From contig NC_134546.1 in the NCBI RefSeq assembly GCF_050624435.1, positions 79,525,700 to 79,589,699 of the forward strand: a DNA stretch of 64,000 nucleotides, in the 5' to 3' direction. The notes beneath the pieces are model-generated. The model was not told the DNA's origin, made no database searches, and was given only the letters and a program-made list of their open reading frames with translations. This DNA is from Tenrec ecaudatus (taxonomy: Eukaryota; Chordata; Mammalia; Afrosoricida; Tenrecidae). Shown here one piece after another: positions 46,861 through 58,010 of the stretch; within the stretch, counting starts at the first letter, position 1, and every line of letters starts with the position of its first letter. The position numbers and the translations under genes were made by a program.

Positions 46861-49526
46861 TATCGACACAAAGATCTATTTCCCCAACCTCCTATATATA
46901 TTTGCATGTACATGTCTTTGTCTAGAACTCCATGAATGCCCTTTGACTCCTAGCTCTTTCCTCCATCTCCCTTGACCTTCCTCCTGCCCTACTACCATGC
47001 TTCATCGCCACCTGGGCTAGAGTATACGTCTTCTCTAAGCAACCTTACCCTTGATCATTTCCCACCAGGGCTGCCACTCCCCCTTCTCTACCCTTTGGGG
47101 TCCCATGTTTTTCCCTTGTCCCTGGGTTTGTTAACACGACTTCCTTACCCCCCCTACCCCCCACCCCAAGTCCCCCCGGAACTGTCGGTCCTGTTGTTTT
47201 TCATCCAGATAGTTCATCCAGCCTGTCCTATTCAGACAGACCTGTGGAGTCACTAACATGCACGAAAACTAGACAGAGGAACCAAAGCAACAGTATACAA
47301 CCAGACAACAAAACAACCAAAACAAACCACTGAAAAAGAACAGAACAAAACAGTTCACAAGAGAAAAGCTTGTAGTTAGTTCAGGGATCTTTGCTGGCCC
47401 TTAGGAGCGTTTTCCAGTCCAGTCTGTTGGGGCACCACGCCCTTGCCCCAAAGTCCATTTTCAGCATTCCCTGGGGACCTTGCCACTCCATTCCCTTGCT
47501 GTTCCGCTGCACTCCCCCAGTGATTTGCCTCGGTGTGGTGGGATCAGGTCAGGTGCAATTCCCACACTGTGTCTCCGGTGCTGTCCCCTGTATCGCCCTT
47601 AGTCACTGAGGGGCATCATGTCTCATAGTAGGGCCAGCCATGTTGTTCTCTCTGTGGACTGGCTGCTCTACTCAGGAACATCATCATCACGGCCTGGTGT
47701 GCCAGGCTGTGCTCCACTCTCTCCTCCTGCTCCTTCATCTGCTCCCGTGTGCTCTGATCAAATATGTCCATCTCCCATAGCTGCAGGGTCAATGTCGTCC
47801 TTTGGAACAAGTTCTTTTCGGGGGAGGGGCAGGAATCCACTTAATTTATGGTGCTGGGGCCAGCCTCCCAGACCTCTCCACCGGTTCCGTCCTCCACGCC
47901 GGGATATTGCATTCACACCTTGCGACACTGGGTTGAAGTCTGGTCCCACTTTCCCTGTGGAGATATAAACCATACCCTCCCCTTGGGTGGATTAATGCCC
48001 CATTTCTGTCATGCTGATTGTACTTACCTCAGGGGACTCATGTTGTACCTGTCCCTTTGGGTCTGGCTTACCTCCCTTAACATAATTCCTTCCAGCTCTT
48101 CCCATGAAAAAACGTGTTTCATGTGGCGGAAGGACCTTGGGCCTCTACTCAAACACTCCCTCTATGCATGAATACCTTCTTTTATTAAATTGGAACTCTA
48201 TGATGCTCACTCTCCCGACACAACGGCTGGAGCCAAAGTGGGTGAACAAGTAAATGTGGTGAAGAAAGCTGATGGTGCCCAGCTATCAAAAGAGATAGTG
48301 ACTGGGGTCTTAAAGGCTTGAAGATAAACAAGTGGCCATCTAGCTCAGAAGCAACAAAGTCCACATGGAAGAACACATCAGCCTGTGTGATTGAGTGGTC
48401 CCAAAGGGATCAGTTACAAGGCATCAAAGAACAAAAAATCATATCATTGACTGCACACCTCCATGATAGGATCGCTGAAGACAAATGGGTGCACAAGCAA
48501 ATGTGGTGAAGAAAGCTGATGGTGCCCGGCTATCAAAAGAGATAGTGTCTGGGGTCTTAAAGGCTTGAAGGTGAACAAGCGGCCATCTCGCTCAGAAACA
48601 AATAAGCCCACATGGAAGAAGCACACCGGCCAGTGCGATCACGAGGTGCCCAAGGGACCAGATATAAGGCATCATGCAAAAAAAAAAAAGATATAAGTGT
48701 GTGTATGTATGTGTATATATGTGTATATGTATGTATGTATGTGTATATATATATTATATTAAATGAAGGGGGAAGTGCAGAGTGGAGACCCAAGGCCCAA
48801 GTGTCAGCCAATGGAGATCCCCTCATAGAGGGGCTTAGGAGAGGAGATGGGTTAATTAGGGTGTGAGGTAGTATCGATGAAGAACACAGCTTTCCCCCAG
48901 ATCCTGGATGCTTCCTCCCCCCAACTACCATGATCTGAATTCTACCTTGCAGGGCTGGATAGGACAGAGGCTGTACACTGGTACATATGAGGGTTGGAGG
49001 TACAGGGAATCCAGGGTGGATGATACCTTCAGGACCAAGGGCGTGAGGGACGATGCTGGGAGAGTGGAGGGTGAGTGGGTTGGAAAGGGGGAACTGATTA
49101 CAAGGATCACCATGTGACCTCTTCCCTGGGAGAGGGACAGCAGAGAAGGGGGGAAGGGAGACCCCGAATAGGGCAAGATATGACAAAATAACGATGGATA
49201 AATTACCAAGGGCATATGAGGGAGGGGGGAAAGGGGAGGGAGGGGGGGAAAAAAGAGGACCTGATGCAAGGGGCTTAAGTGGAGAGCAAATGCCTTGAGA
49301 ATGATTGGGGCAGGGAATGTATGGATGTGCTTTATACAATTGATGTATGTATATGTATGGATTGTGGTAAGAGTTGTATGAGTCCCTAATAAAATGTAAA
49401 AGAAGAAAAGAGAAAAAAAATGATTAGGGCAAAGACTGTATAGATGTGCTTTATACAATTGATGTATGTATATGTATGAACTGTGAAAAGAATTGTATCA
49501 GCCCCAGTAAATTGTTAAAAAAAAAA
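46861..49526 (+). mobile_element. L1 with 5' inversion (twin priming), 13-bp target duplication
   Basis: It is flanked by the exact repeat AAACAATACTAGA at 46848-46860 and 49527-49539. The right part (48121-49526) is plus-strand L1 3' UTR ending in poly-A. The left part (46861-48118) is minus strand, covering the end of ORF2 and the proximal 3' UTR (equivalent to about 57912-59173 of the complete element). The two parts abut at about 48119 with roughly 20 bases of L1 lost. It carries two UTR modules, a GTATGT-type microsatellite (48700-48755) and the doubled 3' terminus also seen at 20151. Confidence 0.93.
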
Positions 49527-49539
49527 AAACAATACTAGA

Positions 49540-49870
49540 AAAGATCAACGAGTAAAAGTATGAGTAACATTCCATGCTTGTGAGAATGACAATGACCTAT
49601 CTGTCTTGAAGGAAGTATAGCCAGAATGCTCTTTAGAAGCCAGAATCTGGAGACGGCCTGCCATATTCTTTGCATATGTAAGCAGGAGGGTCAGTCCCTG
49701 GAGAAGCGTGCTGTGCTTTCTTGATAGGATTTCTGAAACGGGTTCAGGTAAAAAGAAAACAAACAACCCTCCACCATATTGATTCACATGATCTCTGTAA
49801 GAACGGGTTCAAACAGAATGGTCGAGGGAATGCCATAGATCAGGACGTGTTCTGTATTGTCAGAATGAGC
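49540..49870 (+). mobile_element. RTE 3' fragment
   Basis: Plus-strand RTE text CCAGAATGCTCTTTAGAAGCC and following clauses, directly after the L1 target duplication, so the L1 landed at or in this RTE. Confidence 0.7.
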
Positions 49871-50539
49871 AAAATCCAACCTGACATCATCTAACAAGAA
49901 CAGCACCAATGAGTAATGTGACTTAATATATTTTGTCTGCGTTTGTTGGCAACTGAATGTATTCTTTGGTGAAGTACCTATTCATGCCCCTTGTCCATTT
50001 TGAGTCTCAAAACTGTACCAAATATTCAGTCCCAATTGATGTTTAGTGAGATGTTAGGATAAAGAAAGAGGAGTGAACTCCCCAGAGAATGTGCTGAGAA
50101 ATGTGAAAATAAGGTATAATAAATGTCCACTATCAGTCAGGGTTTCTATGAAATCATATTTTATTTTCTCTATGCTCTCTGTGTACCAACAGTTTCTCTG
50201 ATCTTCAGCTTAATGTCTTGATTTCTCAATAAATGAAGACCCATCCCAGGGAAGAGGAGGGCATTAGCCTGGCCACTTTTCTACTTCTCCCATCCTATCT
50301 CCAGAACTTCACACATCAGATCTCTTATCCAATTTCCAGGTTAAATCTCAAAACTCAAGGAAAAATCATATGGTGGGCAGAGTTCTCTAGCCTCGACAGA
50401 CCTTGTCCATAAATCCTGTTTTTATTTTGCATATTCTTCAGTCTGGAGGTTACTTCTCTCTGGTAGTGTCAAGAGATTCTAAAAATGGGCTGACATTAAA
50501 GAGATGTCCATTATTTGCCATTATTGATTGTCTCCCCCT

Positions 50540-50822
50540 TCTTAGGTGTCCTGTGACAGGTACAGCATTAGGATTTGAGCCCAGGAGTGATGGGCTCTCC
50601 TTAAGGTTGGCAATCTTGGTGACTCTATACTTCCAGAGCTGGATCTGCCAAAAGAGGCAGACGAGGCTGGAGCAGCTGTTAACAGTATGTTTTTTGTAGC
50701 AGAAAATAATCTTCCATGTCAAAGGAGTTGACTCACAAGCTCCAAAAATGTCCAGACAGCAGTTCTCCTGCAGCTGACTGAATAAGCACTGAGGGAGCAG
50801 CTGTCCATTACTGCATGTGACT
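50540..50822 (+). pseudogene. IGHV: Highly decayed clan II V pseudogene, duplicon B
   Basis: It starts near GTGTCCTGTGACAGGTACAG (the VLSQVQ start of clan II exons) and keeps GGATTTGAGCCCAGG and FR3 pieces (AGACAGCAGTTCTCC, CAGCTGACTG, CCATTACTGCATG). Stops and indels are in every frame. The RSS is weak: GACAGTC at 50823-50829 and a CACAAACTG nonamer. It is the paralogue of 8380-8651 and keeps the YYC-region text (CATTACTGC) better than that copy. Confidence 0.65.
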
Positions 50823-51082
50823 GACAGTCATGGGACCCAGTGCCATCCCATCCACAAACTGCACTGAAATAATGGCTTGTGCAAAGCAGAGGACCAGGCT
50901 TCTCGGGCAAGGGCGATAGCGGAGTCATGGGAGCCAGGAGCTTCCTCTTCAGTTCTATGGTTTCTTTCCCTCTAAGATATTTTCTCAATTGATATACTCC
51001 ACCTTAGTATTTATTACTATATCCAATATACTTTATACTATCCATTAATTTATATATTATATACATTTACATAATTACATGC

Positions 51083-51290
51083 ATTGTGGTGGCATAGTGA
51101 TTACTTAATTGGCTGAAAAACAGAAGGTCAGCAGTTTGAAACCACCAGCTGCTTCACAGGGAAAAGACTGGGCTTTCTGCTCCCATAAAGAGTGAGTTTC
51201 AGAAATACTCAGGGGCAGTTCTCCCCTGTCCTGCAGGGTTGCCATGAGTCTGCATTGACTCGATGGGTGTGAGTGAGTGTGAGTGATTCA
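51083..51290 (+). repeat. AfroSINE-like SINE, duplicated with the locus
   Basis: Starts CATTGTGGTGGCATAGTG, passes through CAGCAGTTTGAAACCACCAGC and ends CATTGACTCGATGGG. It occupies the same position as the SINE at 8945-9135 in duplicon A. Confidence 0.8.
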
Positions 51291-51840
51291 CACATTGAGA
51301 TGTATGATTGATAGCTATGACATATATTTAATGAGTTTTACATCCTGCATGGCTGTATTGGGCTGAATAAAAATGAAAGCTCAACATTATAAACTGTGGA
51401 ATTCAACCAAAAAGGACTTAGTGAGGAATCCATAGCCACACACATCTGTATCATATAGAAATATGGCTCTCAAATTAATTACCTCAGTTTCCATTTCATG
51501 GAACGAGAAGAAAGGAATTGTATGCCCCTGCACAGGTAGCAGGGGGAAGTAAATAAGTATAAGGACTGAAATAAATGAAATGGAAGGGACACAACTAGTA
51601 AGCTGATTAAACGAAAACGGCCTCTGTGAGAAGACAAAATAAGAAGACAAACAGGCACTTTTCCTGATCATGACAACAGAGGGAGGACCCGAACCTCCAC
51701 ATCGGAAACCAGACAGCAGATGCCATGCCACATATTTATGGATAATTTCATGCCCACAGTATAAAATTATCACTTCAATGGAGAAATTCCTTGGAAGGCA
51801 AAGGGGAAAATGTTCCCCCAAAGAAACAAATAGATTGCCG

Positions 51841-51849
51841 AAGATGGCC
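51841..51849 (+). promoter_or_regulatory. YY1-type box at L1 start
   Basis: AAGATGGCC lies within about 10 bases of the L1 5' end. In L1 elements this YY1 site directs accurate transcription start. The 5' UTR behind it (52000-52990) is strongly CpG-rich. Confidence 0.7.
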
Positions 51850-53020
51850 AACAGGGACACCGGCATACTCTGAGAGCTCCTCCGAACAAAGCGGGATTGG
51901 CGACCAGGTAGCTGAATAGTAAGAGTCTGGTGAGTGAAATATCCCTCTGGGACAGCACCCCAGTCCTACCCCACGTATTTGTCCTGAGCAGGGGTCTAGG
52001 TGAAAGAGGACCGGACTAGTGGGACATCTCTGGCCACTAAGCTGCCGTGAGCTCACTGGCGACGGACCTAGGCTCCATCCCCAAACCGGACGCCAGCCCA
52101 GAGCCGCTTGCCTGCCATGCCTAGACAGGCACAGCAGGTCACGCTCCCCTACTCCAGCGGCCCACTCCCCACTCGCAGATCCCCACTGGGAGAGAAGCTT
52201 TCCTCTCCCGCAGTTCCCCTCTCCCCGCAGGGCAGCGATCTGCCCTCGGCCCACGTCCCTCCCTCCATTCATCCAAGCTCAGGGGAGCGGATCCGCGGGT
52301 TGTCTGGCGACCCCCACGGGGGACCATCCACCCGCACCGCTGCCGCGGACCTCTCCACCTGCCCTCCGTGCGCCGGCCTCCCACCCCTGCCCGCCCCTGC
52401 CAGCCCCTGGCAGCCTAGCGCCAGCTCCACTCCTTTCGGGGACCCTGCGCTGAGCACTTCCCGCCAACAGGAGCCATAGCCCAACCCGCGCCTGTCCCGG
52501 ACCCTGAGCTTCCGCGGAGCGCCGCGCCCCACGCTGCTGAGTCTGCCCACCGAGGGCCCCTCCCTGCGCAAGGCACAAGAGTAGGTGCCCTCCCCAGGGT
52601 GCTGCGGAGACCCCGGCGGCGGCGACTCTGAGCCTGAGCGGAGGAAGGGCGCCATTACCCCCTGCGGTTTCGCTCCAAGCCACTACGGTCCTCGGGGTTC
52701 TGAGCTCAGAGCAGGGCAGAGAGCGAACACCATTGTTCCCTGCAGTGTCCTGCAGCTGTCTGCGCAGCTGTCCGAGGGGCCTCCCCGCGCCCCGCTCACA
52801 GCCCGGGCAGGTCAAACATTCCACCTGCAGTGGAGCCTGGGTCTCGGCTTTGCAGTCCCTGAGGAGCCGTCAGTGAGCTCCAGCCAGCTCTCACCACCTG
52901 GGGCCCTGTTGGGTCCCCAGTGCCAGCCCTAAGCCTGCCACAGCCCGCCCCAGCCACCCCAGGAGACGGCACAGTGGCCTGAGCCTCCACACAATAAGGT
53001 TACTCCTGTCTCCCAGAAGC

Positions 53021-54146
53021 ATGGGGCCTATTAAAGGATCAAGGAAAAATCAACAGACCACATCACTCCCAACAAAAAAAATCAGAGAAACGAGGCACTT
53101 TAACAGACCTAACGTCACTCATAGAAGAAACAGATATAGATCAGCCACAAAAGGAAATCTTCAGAACTCTGCTTGCAGTAATACAGGAGCTAAGAGAAGC
53201 AAACCAAAATAAGGATACAACGATAGAAGGGAAAAATGCACAATAGAGGGGATGAAGTCCACAATAGAGGGGATGAATACTATCCACCAAAAGGAACTGC
53301 AGAAACTAACAGAGGAGGTAGCAGAGGCCACACAAAAGGTCACAGAAGCTATATCTAGGCTTGAGGAGGCTGAGAACCATATCAGTGAACTCGAGGACGC
53401 TCAAACCAAACGAAGCAAGCGAGAAAAACAATCAGATAGGAAAATTAAAGAAACAGAAGACAGCCTGAGATCAATGACAGATGCTATGAAGAGGAATAAT
53501 ATTCGAATAATCGGTCTACCGGAACACAACATAACACACAAATCGACCGCCAAGATAGCAAAGGAATTCCTGGAAGAAAATTTCCCCAACCTAACAAAGG
53601 AGAATCCGACTCTCATACAGGAAGCAGAGAGGACGCCGACTAAGCTAAACACCAAGAAGAACACGCCAAGACATATAATTGTAAAATTATCCAACTTAGA
53701 GGAAAAAGAGAAATTCTACCAGCATCAAGAGAAAGGAAGACAATCACATACAAAGGAGCGCAGGTAAGAATATGCTCAGACTTATCAGCAAAAACCATGA
53801 AGAGGAGGAGAGAATGGAGCAACATCGTCCAAAAACTGAAAGATAAAAATGCCTCCCCAGAATCCTATACCCTGCCAAGTTATCCATTAAGATAGAGGGT
53901 AAGATAAGGGTCTTCCAGGACAAGGAAGAACTCAAAAAATATACTGCAAGTCACCCGACACTGCAGAACATACTGGCTGACTCACTATGGCCAGAAGATC
54001 AAGCTCCAACTAGAACCACCAGGACACCACCATATAGCCCATCTCCATCTAGAAGCCAACATGCCAGCAACACGTACCAGGACAACAGCGTCTCAGATGG
54101 AAAAGAGGACAGGATAGAAACCCTCCACTCAAACGCAGTACACTGA
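53021..54146 (+). pseudogene. L1 ORF1 (RNA-binding chaperone), frameshifted
   Basis: ORF1p coats L1 RNA as a trimer. The start MGPIKGSRKNQQTTS is in one frame. From about 53095 the text continues in a second frame (TSLIEETDIDQPQKEI), and from 53252 it returns to the first frame. There a coiled coil (KELQKLTEEVAEATQ...ISRLEEAENHISELE) leads to the RRM-like part with NNIRIIGLPE. Near 53715 the frame shifts again to the C-terminal domain (AKTMKRRREWSNIVQ, YPAKLSIKIEGKIRVF), ending at TGA 54144-54146. A short tandem duplication (ACAATAGAGGGGATGAA twice, 53239-53275) may cause one shift. Confidence 0.88.
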
Positions 54147-54188
54147 TATGAAGGAAGATAGGCAAAGACCCAAAACACAAAACAGAAT

Positions 54189-57100
54189 ATGGCAACCATG
54201 AAGCCAGAGATTGTAATAATCACTCTGAATACAAATGGGCTCAATTCATATGTTAAAAGAAAGAGGCTGGAGGATTGGATTAGAAAACATAACCCATCAA
54301 TCTGCTGCCTGCAAGAGACACACCTTAAGCAAGCAGACAAGCATATGCTGAGAATAAAGGGCTGGCAGAAAGTTTACCAAGCAAATGGTAACTCCAAGAA
54401 GGCAGGAGTGGCTATCTTAACCTCCGACAAAATGGATCTCAAGATCCAAAACATAAAAAGAGACAAAGAGGGACATTACATAATGCTCAAAGGCTCAGTA
54501 AACCAGGAAGCACTAAGCATACTGAATATTTACGCACCTAATAATGGTGCGGCAAATTTCGTCAAACAAACTATTAAAAAAATGACAGAAGAAATCACGG
54601 AAACAACAATAATAGTGGGGGACTTCAACACTCCACTATCAGAGAAAGACAGGTCACAGGGAAAGAAGTTCAGCAAAGAGGCCAGAGAGCTAAACAATGT
54701 AATTAGGCAACAGGGCCCGATAGACATCTATAGAGCCTTTCATCCAAAAGCAAAAGGTTTCACATTCTTCTCCAATCCACACGGATCTTTCTCAAGAATA
54801 GATCACATGCTGGGGCACAAGGCCAGCCTGAGTAAATTCAAACACATAGATATTATCCAGACGTCTTTCTCAGACCACCATGCCATAAAGCTGGAGATTA
54901 ATAGGAGGGCACCCAGAAAAGCAAGGGCCACCAATTGGAGAATAAACAACGATCTCCTGCGACATGAATGGGTTAAGGTCCAGATCAGAGAGGATATCAG
55001 GAAATTTCTAGAAACTAATGAGAACGAGGATACAACATATCAAAACTTATGGGACACTGCAAAGGCAGTTATCAGAGGTAGCTTGATATCACTGAATGCA
55101 TACATGAAAAAAGAAGAAAGGCGTATGACAGATATGTTAACACAAAACCTCCAACAACTAGAACAGAGTCAACAGAACTACCCCTCCAATAGCAAGAGAA
55201 AAGAAATAATAAAAATCAGGGCGGAGTTAAACCAGTGGGAAGACAAAAGAACAATGCAAAGGATTAACGCAACTAGAAGCTGGTTCTAGGAAAGAATTAA
55301 TAAAATTGACACTCCCCTGGCAAAGCTTACCAAAGATAGAAAGGAGCAATCATCAATAGCCAGGATGAGGGATGAATCGGGGGCAATAACAACAGACCCC
55401 AATGAGATAAAAAGGATAATCACAAAGTACTATGAAGGTTTGTATTCTAATGAATTCAGAAACCTGGAAGACATGGATAAATATTTAGAAAAACAATCTC
55501 TCCCTAGATTATCTGAGACAGAGATCAAGAATCTCAACAAACCCATAGCGAAGGAAGAAATAGAGAGTGTCATCAAAAACCTACCAAGGAAAAAGGCCCC
55601 AGGGCCAGATGGCTACACAGCAGAATTTTACCAAACATTCAGGGAAGAGCTGACACCGATCCTGCACAAAGTATTCCATAACATAGAAAAGAACGGCAAG
55701 CTCCCAAACTCATTTTACAAAGCCAGCATTACTTTGATACCCAAACAGGGAAAAGACCCCACAGGTGTAGAGAATTATAGACCAATATCTCTAATGAACA
55801 TAGATGCAAAAATCCTTAACAAAATATTGGCCAATAGAATACAAAGGAACATCAAACATATCATTCACCACGACCAAGTAGGATTCATCCCAGCGATGCA
55901 GGGATGGTTTAACATCCGAAAATCCATCAATATCATACACCACATCGAGAAGAAAAAGGATAAAAACCATATGATAATATCCATAGATGCAGAAAAAGCA
56001 TTTGACAACATCCAGCATCCATTCCTAATCAAAACACTCATGAAGATAGGATTGGAAGCTAAGTTCCTCAAGCTCATACAAGCTATCTATGAAAGACCAA
56101 CAGTCAACATCATAGTCAATGGAGAAAAGACAAGAACAATACCACTGAAAAAGGGTACAAGACAAGGATGCCCCCGTCCCCTCTTCTATTCAATATCGTT
56201 TTGGAGGTTCTGGCTAACAACATAAGACAGCGGAAGGACATCAAAGGGATCCAGTTGGGAGAGGAGGAGGTGAAACTATCGTTATTTGCAGATGACATGA
56301 TCCTATACATTGAAGACCCCCAAAACTCCACAGTTGGAATACTTACAGCAATAGAGGAATACGGAAGAGTAGCAGGATACAAGATCAATAAACAGAAGTC
56401 GGTAGGGTTTCTATACACATCGGACAGGGCCATGGAAGAGGCGATTAAGAGGGAAGTACCCTTCACAGTAGCCAAGAACAAACTGAAATACCTAGGAATA
56501 TACATAACAAAAAATACTAAAGACCTTTATAAGCATAATTATAAAACCCTATTACAGGAAACCAAAAGTGACCTTCACAAATGGATGAAGCTCCCCTGCT
56601 CATGGTTAGGTAGGCTGAACATAGTAAAGATGACAGTTCTTCCTAAAGCACTCTACAAGTTCAATGCTATACCAATCCAATTACCATCAACCTTCTTCAA
56701 AGAATTGGAAAAACTGACCACCAACTTCATATGGAGAGGGAAGAAACCCAGAATTAGCAGAGAACTCCTCAAGAAGAAGGACACAATTGGAGGACTCACC
56801 CTACCTGATTTTAATGCCTACTACACAGCTACAGTGGTCAAAACAGCATGGTACTGGCACAATGATAGACACTCAGACCAGTGGAAAAGAATAGAAAGCC
56901 CAGGAGTAAAATCATCAGCATATAGACAACTGATCTTCGACAAGGGTCCCAAAAACGTCAAGTGGGAAGCAGATGCCCTCTTTAATAAGTGGTGCTGGAA
57001 ACAATGGATATCCACATGTAGAAAGTTGAAACAAGATGTCTACCTCACCCCATGCACAAGAATACACTCAAGGTGGATCACAGATCTAGAAGTCAAACCC

Positions 57101-58010
57101 CAAACCATCAGGACCATTAAGGAGGGAATCGGGACTAATCTCAGAGCACTGGCCCAGGGAGCACATAGGCTCACTGCAACAGGGAAGGGGACACACACAG
57201 GTGATCTGGAAATCGACAAATGGGATCTAATAAGAATAAAACACCTGTGCACCTCGAAAGACTTTGCCAAGAGGGTGACAAGGCAACCCACAGACTGGGA
57301 GAAGATTTTAAGTAATGACACGTCAGACAAAGGGCTCATTACTAAAATGTACAACACCACCATGACCTGCAAAAAGAGGAAACAGTTAACCCCTAAGGAA
57401 GTGGGCAAAAGAAATGAGAAGAACTTTCACTAGAGAGGAGATCAATATGGCCAATAAATATATGAGAAAGTGCTCGAAGTCCATTGCCATAAGAGAAATG
57501 CAAATCAAAACAACCATGAGATACCACCTAACACCCCTGAGGCTAGCCCAGATCAGTAAATCAGAGAGCAACAAGTGTTGGAGGGGCTGTGGTGAAGTAG
57601 GAACCCTCCTCCACTGCTGGTGGTCGTGCAGATTTGTACAGACACTGTGGAAAGCAATCTGGCGATACCTAAAGAAAATGGAAATTGATCTACCTTATGA
57701 CCCAGCCATCCCTCTACTGGGCATATACCCGGTTGAAGCAGCAAATAAAACACGACCAGTCATATGTGCTCCAATGTTTATTGCGGCACAATTCACAATA
57801 GCAAAGACTTGGAAACAGCCTAAGTTTCCATCGATAGACGAGTGGATTAGCAAACTTTGGCACATACACACAATGGAGTATTATTCAGCATTGAAAAGCA
57901 CCGATGAGCACATGAAACACGTTATTTCATGGGAAGAGCTGGAAGGAATTATGTTAAGCGAGGTAAGCCAGACCCAAAGGGACAGGTACAACATGAGTCC
58001 CCTGAGGTAA
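54189..58010 (+). pseudogene. L1 ORF2 (endonuclease-reverse transcriptase), one stop and two frameshifts
   Basis: ORF2p nicks the target and reverse transcribes L1 RNA. The endonuclease (54189-54905) keeps the visible catalytic motifs LNTNG, QETH, GDFNTPL, SRIDHM and SDHHAI. The RT region has [26 protein letters not shown] and SLFADDMILY with the FADD box at about 56285. The C-terminal Cys/His motif [14 protein letters not shown] lies near 57575-57620. Lesions: TAG at 55287-55289 after ATRSWF; a 1-base loss near 56175 in GCPxSPLLF; a frameshift near 57420. Apart from these it reads through, so inactivation looks recent. Confidence 0.93.

Noticed and set aside
48557-49458. Long minus-strand open frames (up to 260 codons) at 48557-49458 and similar plus-strand ones at 20433-21044
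   Set aside because: Both lie in the L1 3' UTR, are shifted or broken between copies and have microsatellite-encoded tails, so they are chance frames.
51387-51866. Minus-strand open frame of 159 codons
   Set aside because: It crosses duplicated spacer sequence whose duplicon A counterpart is not open; no family features.
52019-52932. Overlapping open frames of 115-181 codons on both strands
   Set aside because: They fall in the GC-rich L1 5' UTR, where stop codons are rare by composition; Pro/Arg/Gly/Ser-rich text shows no domain.
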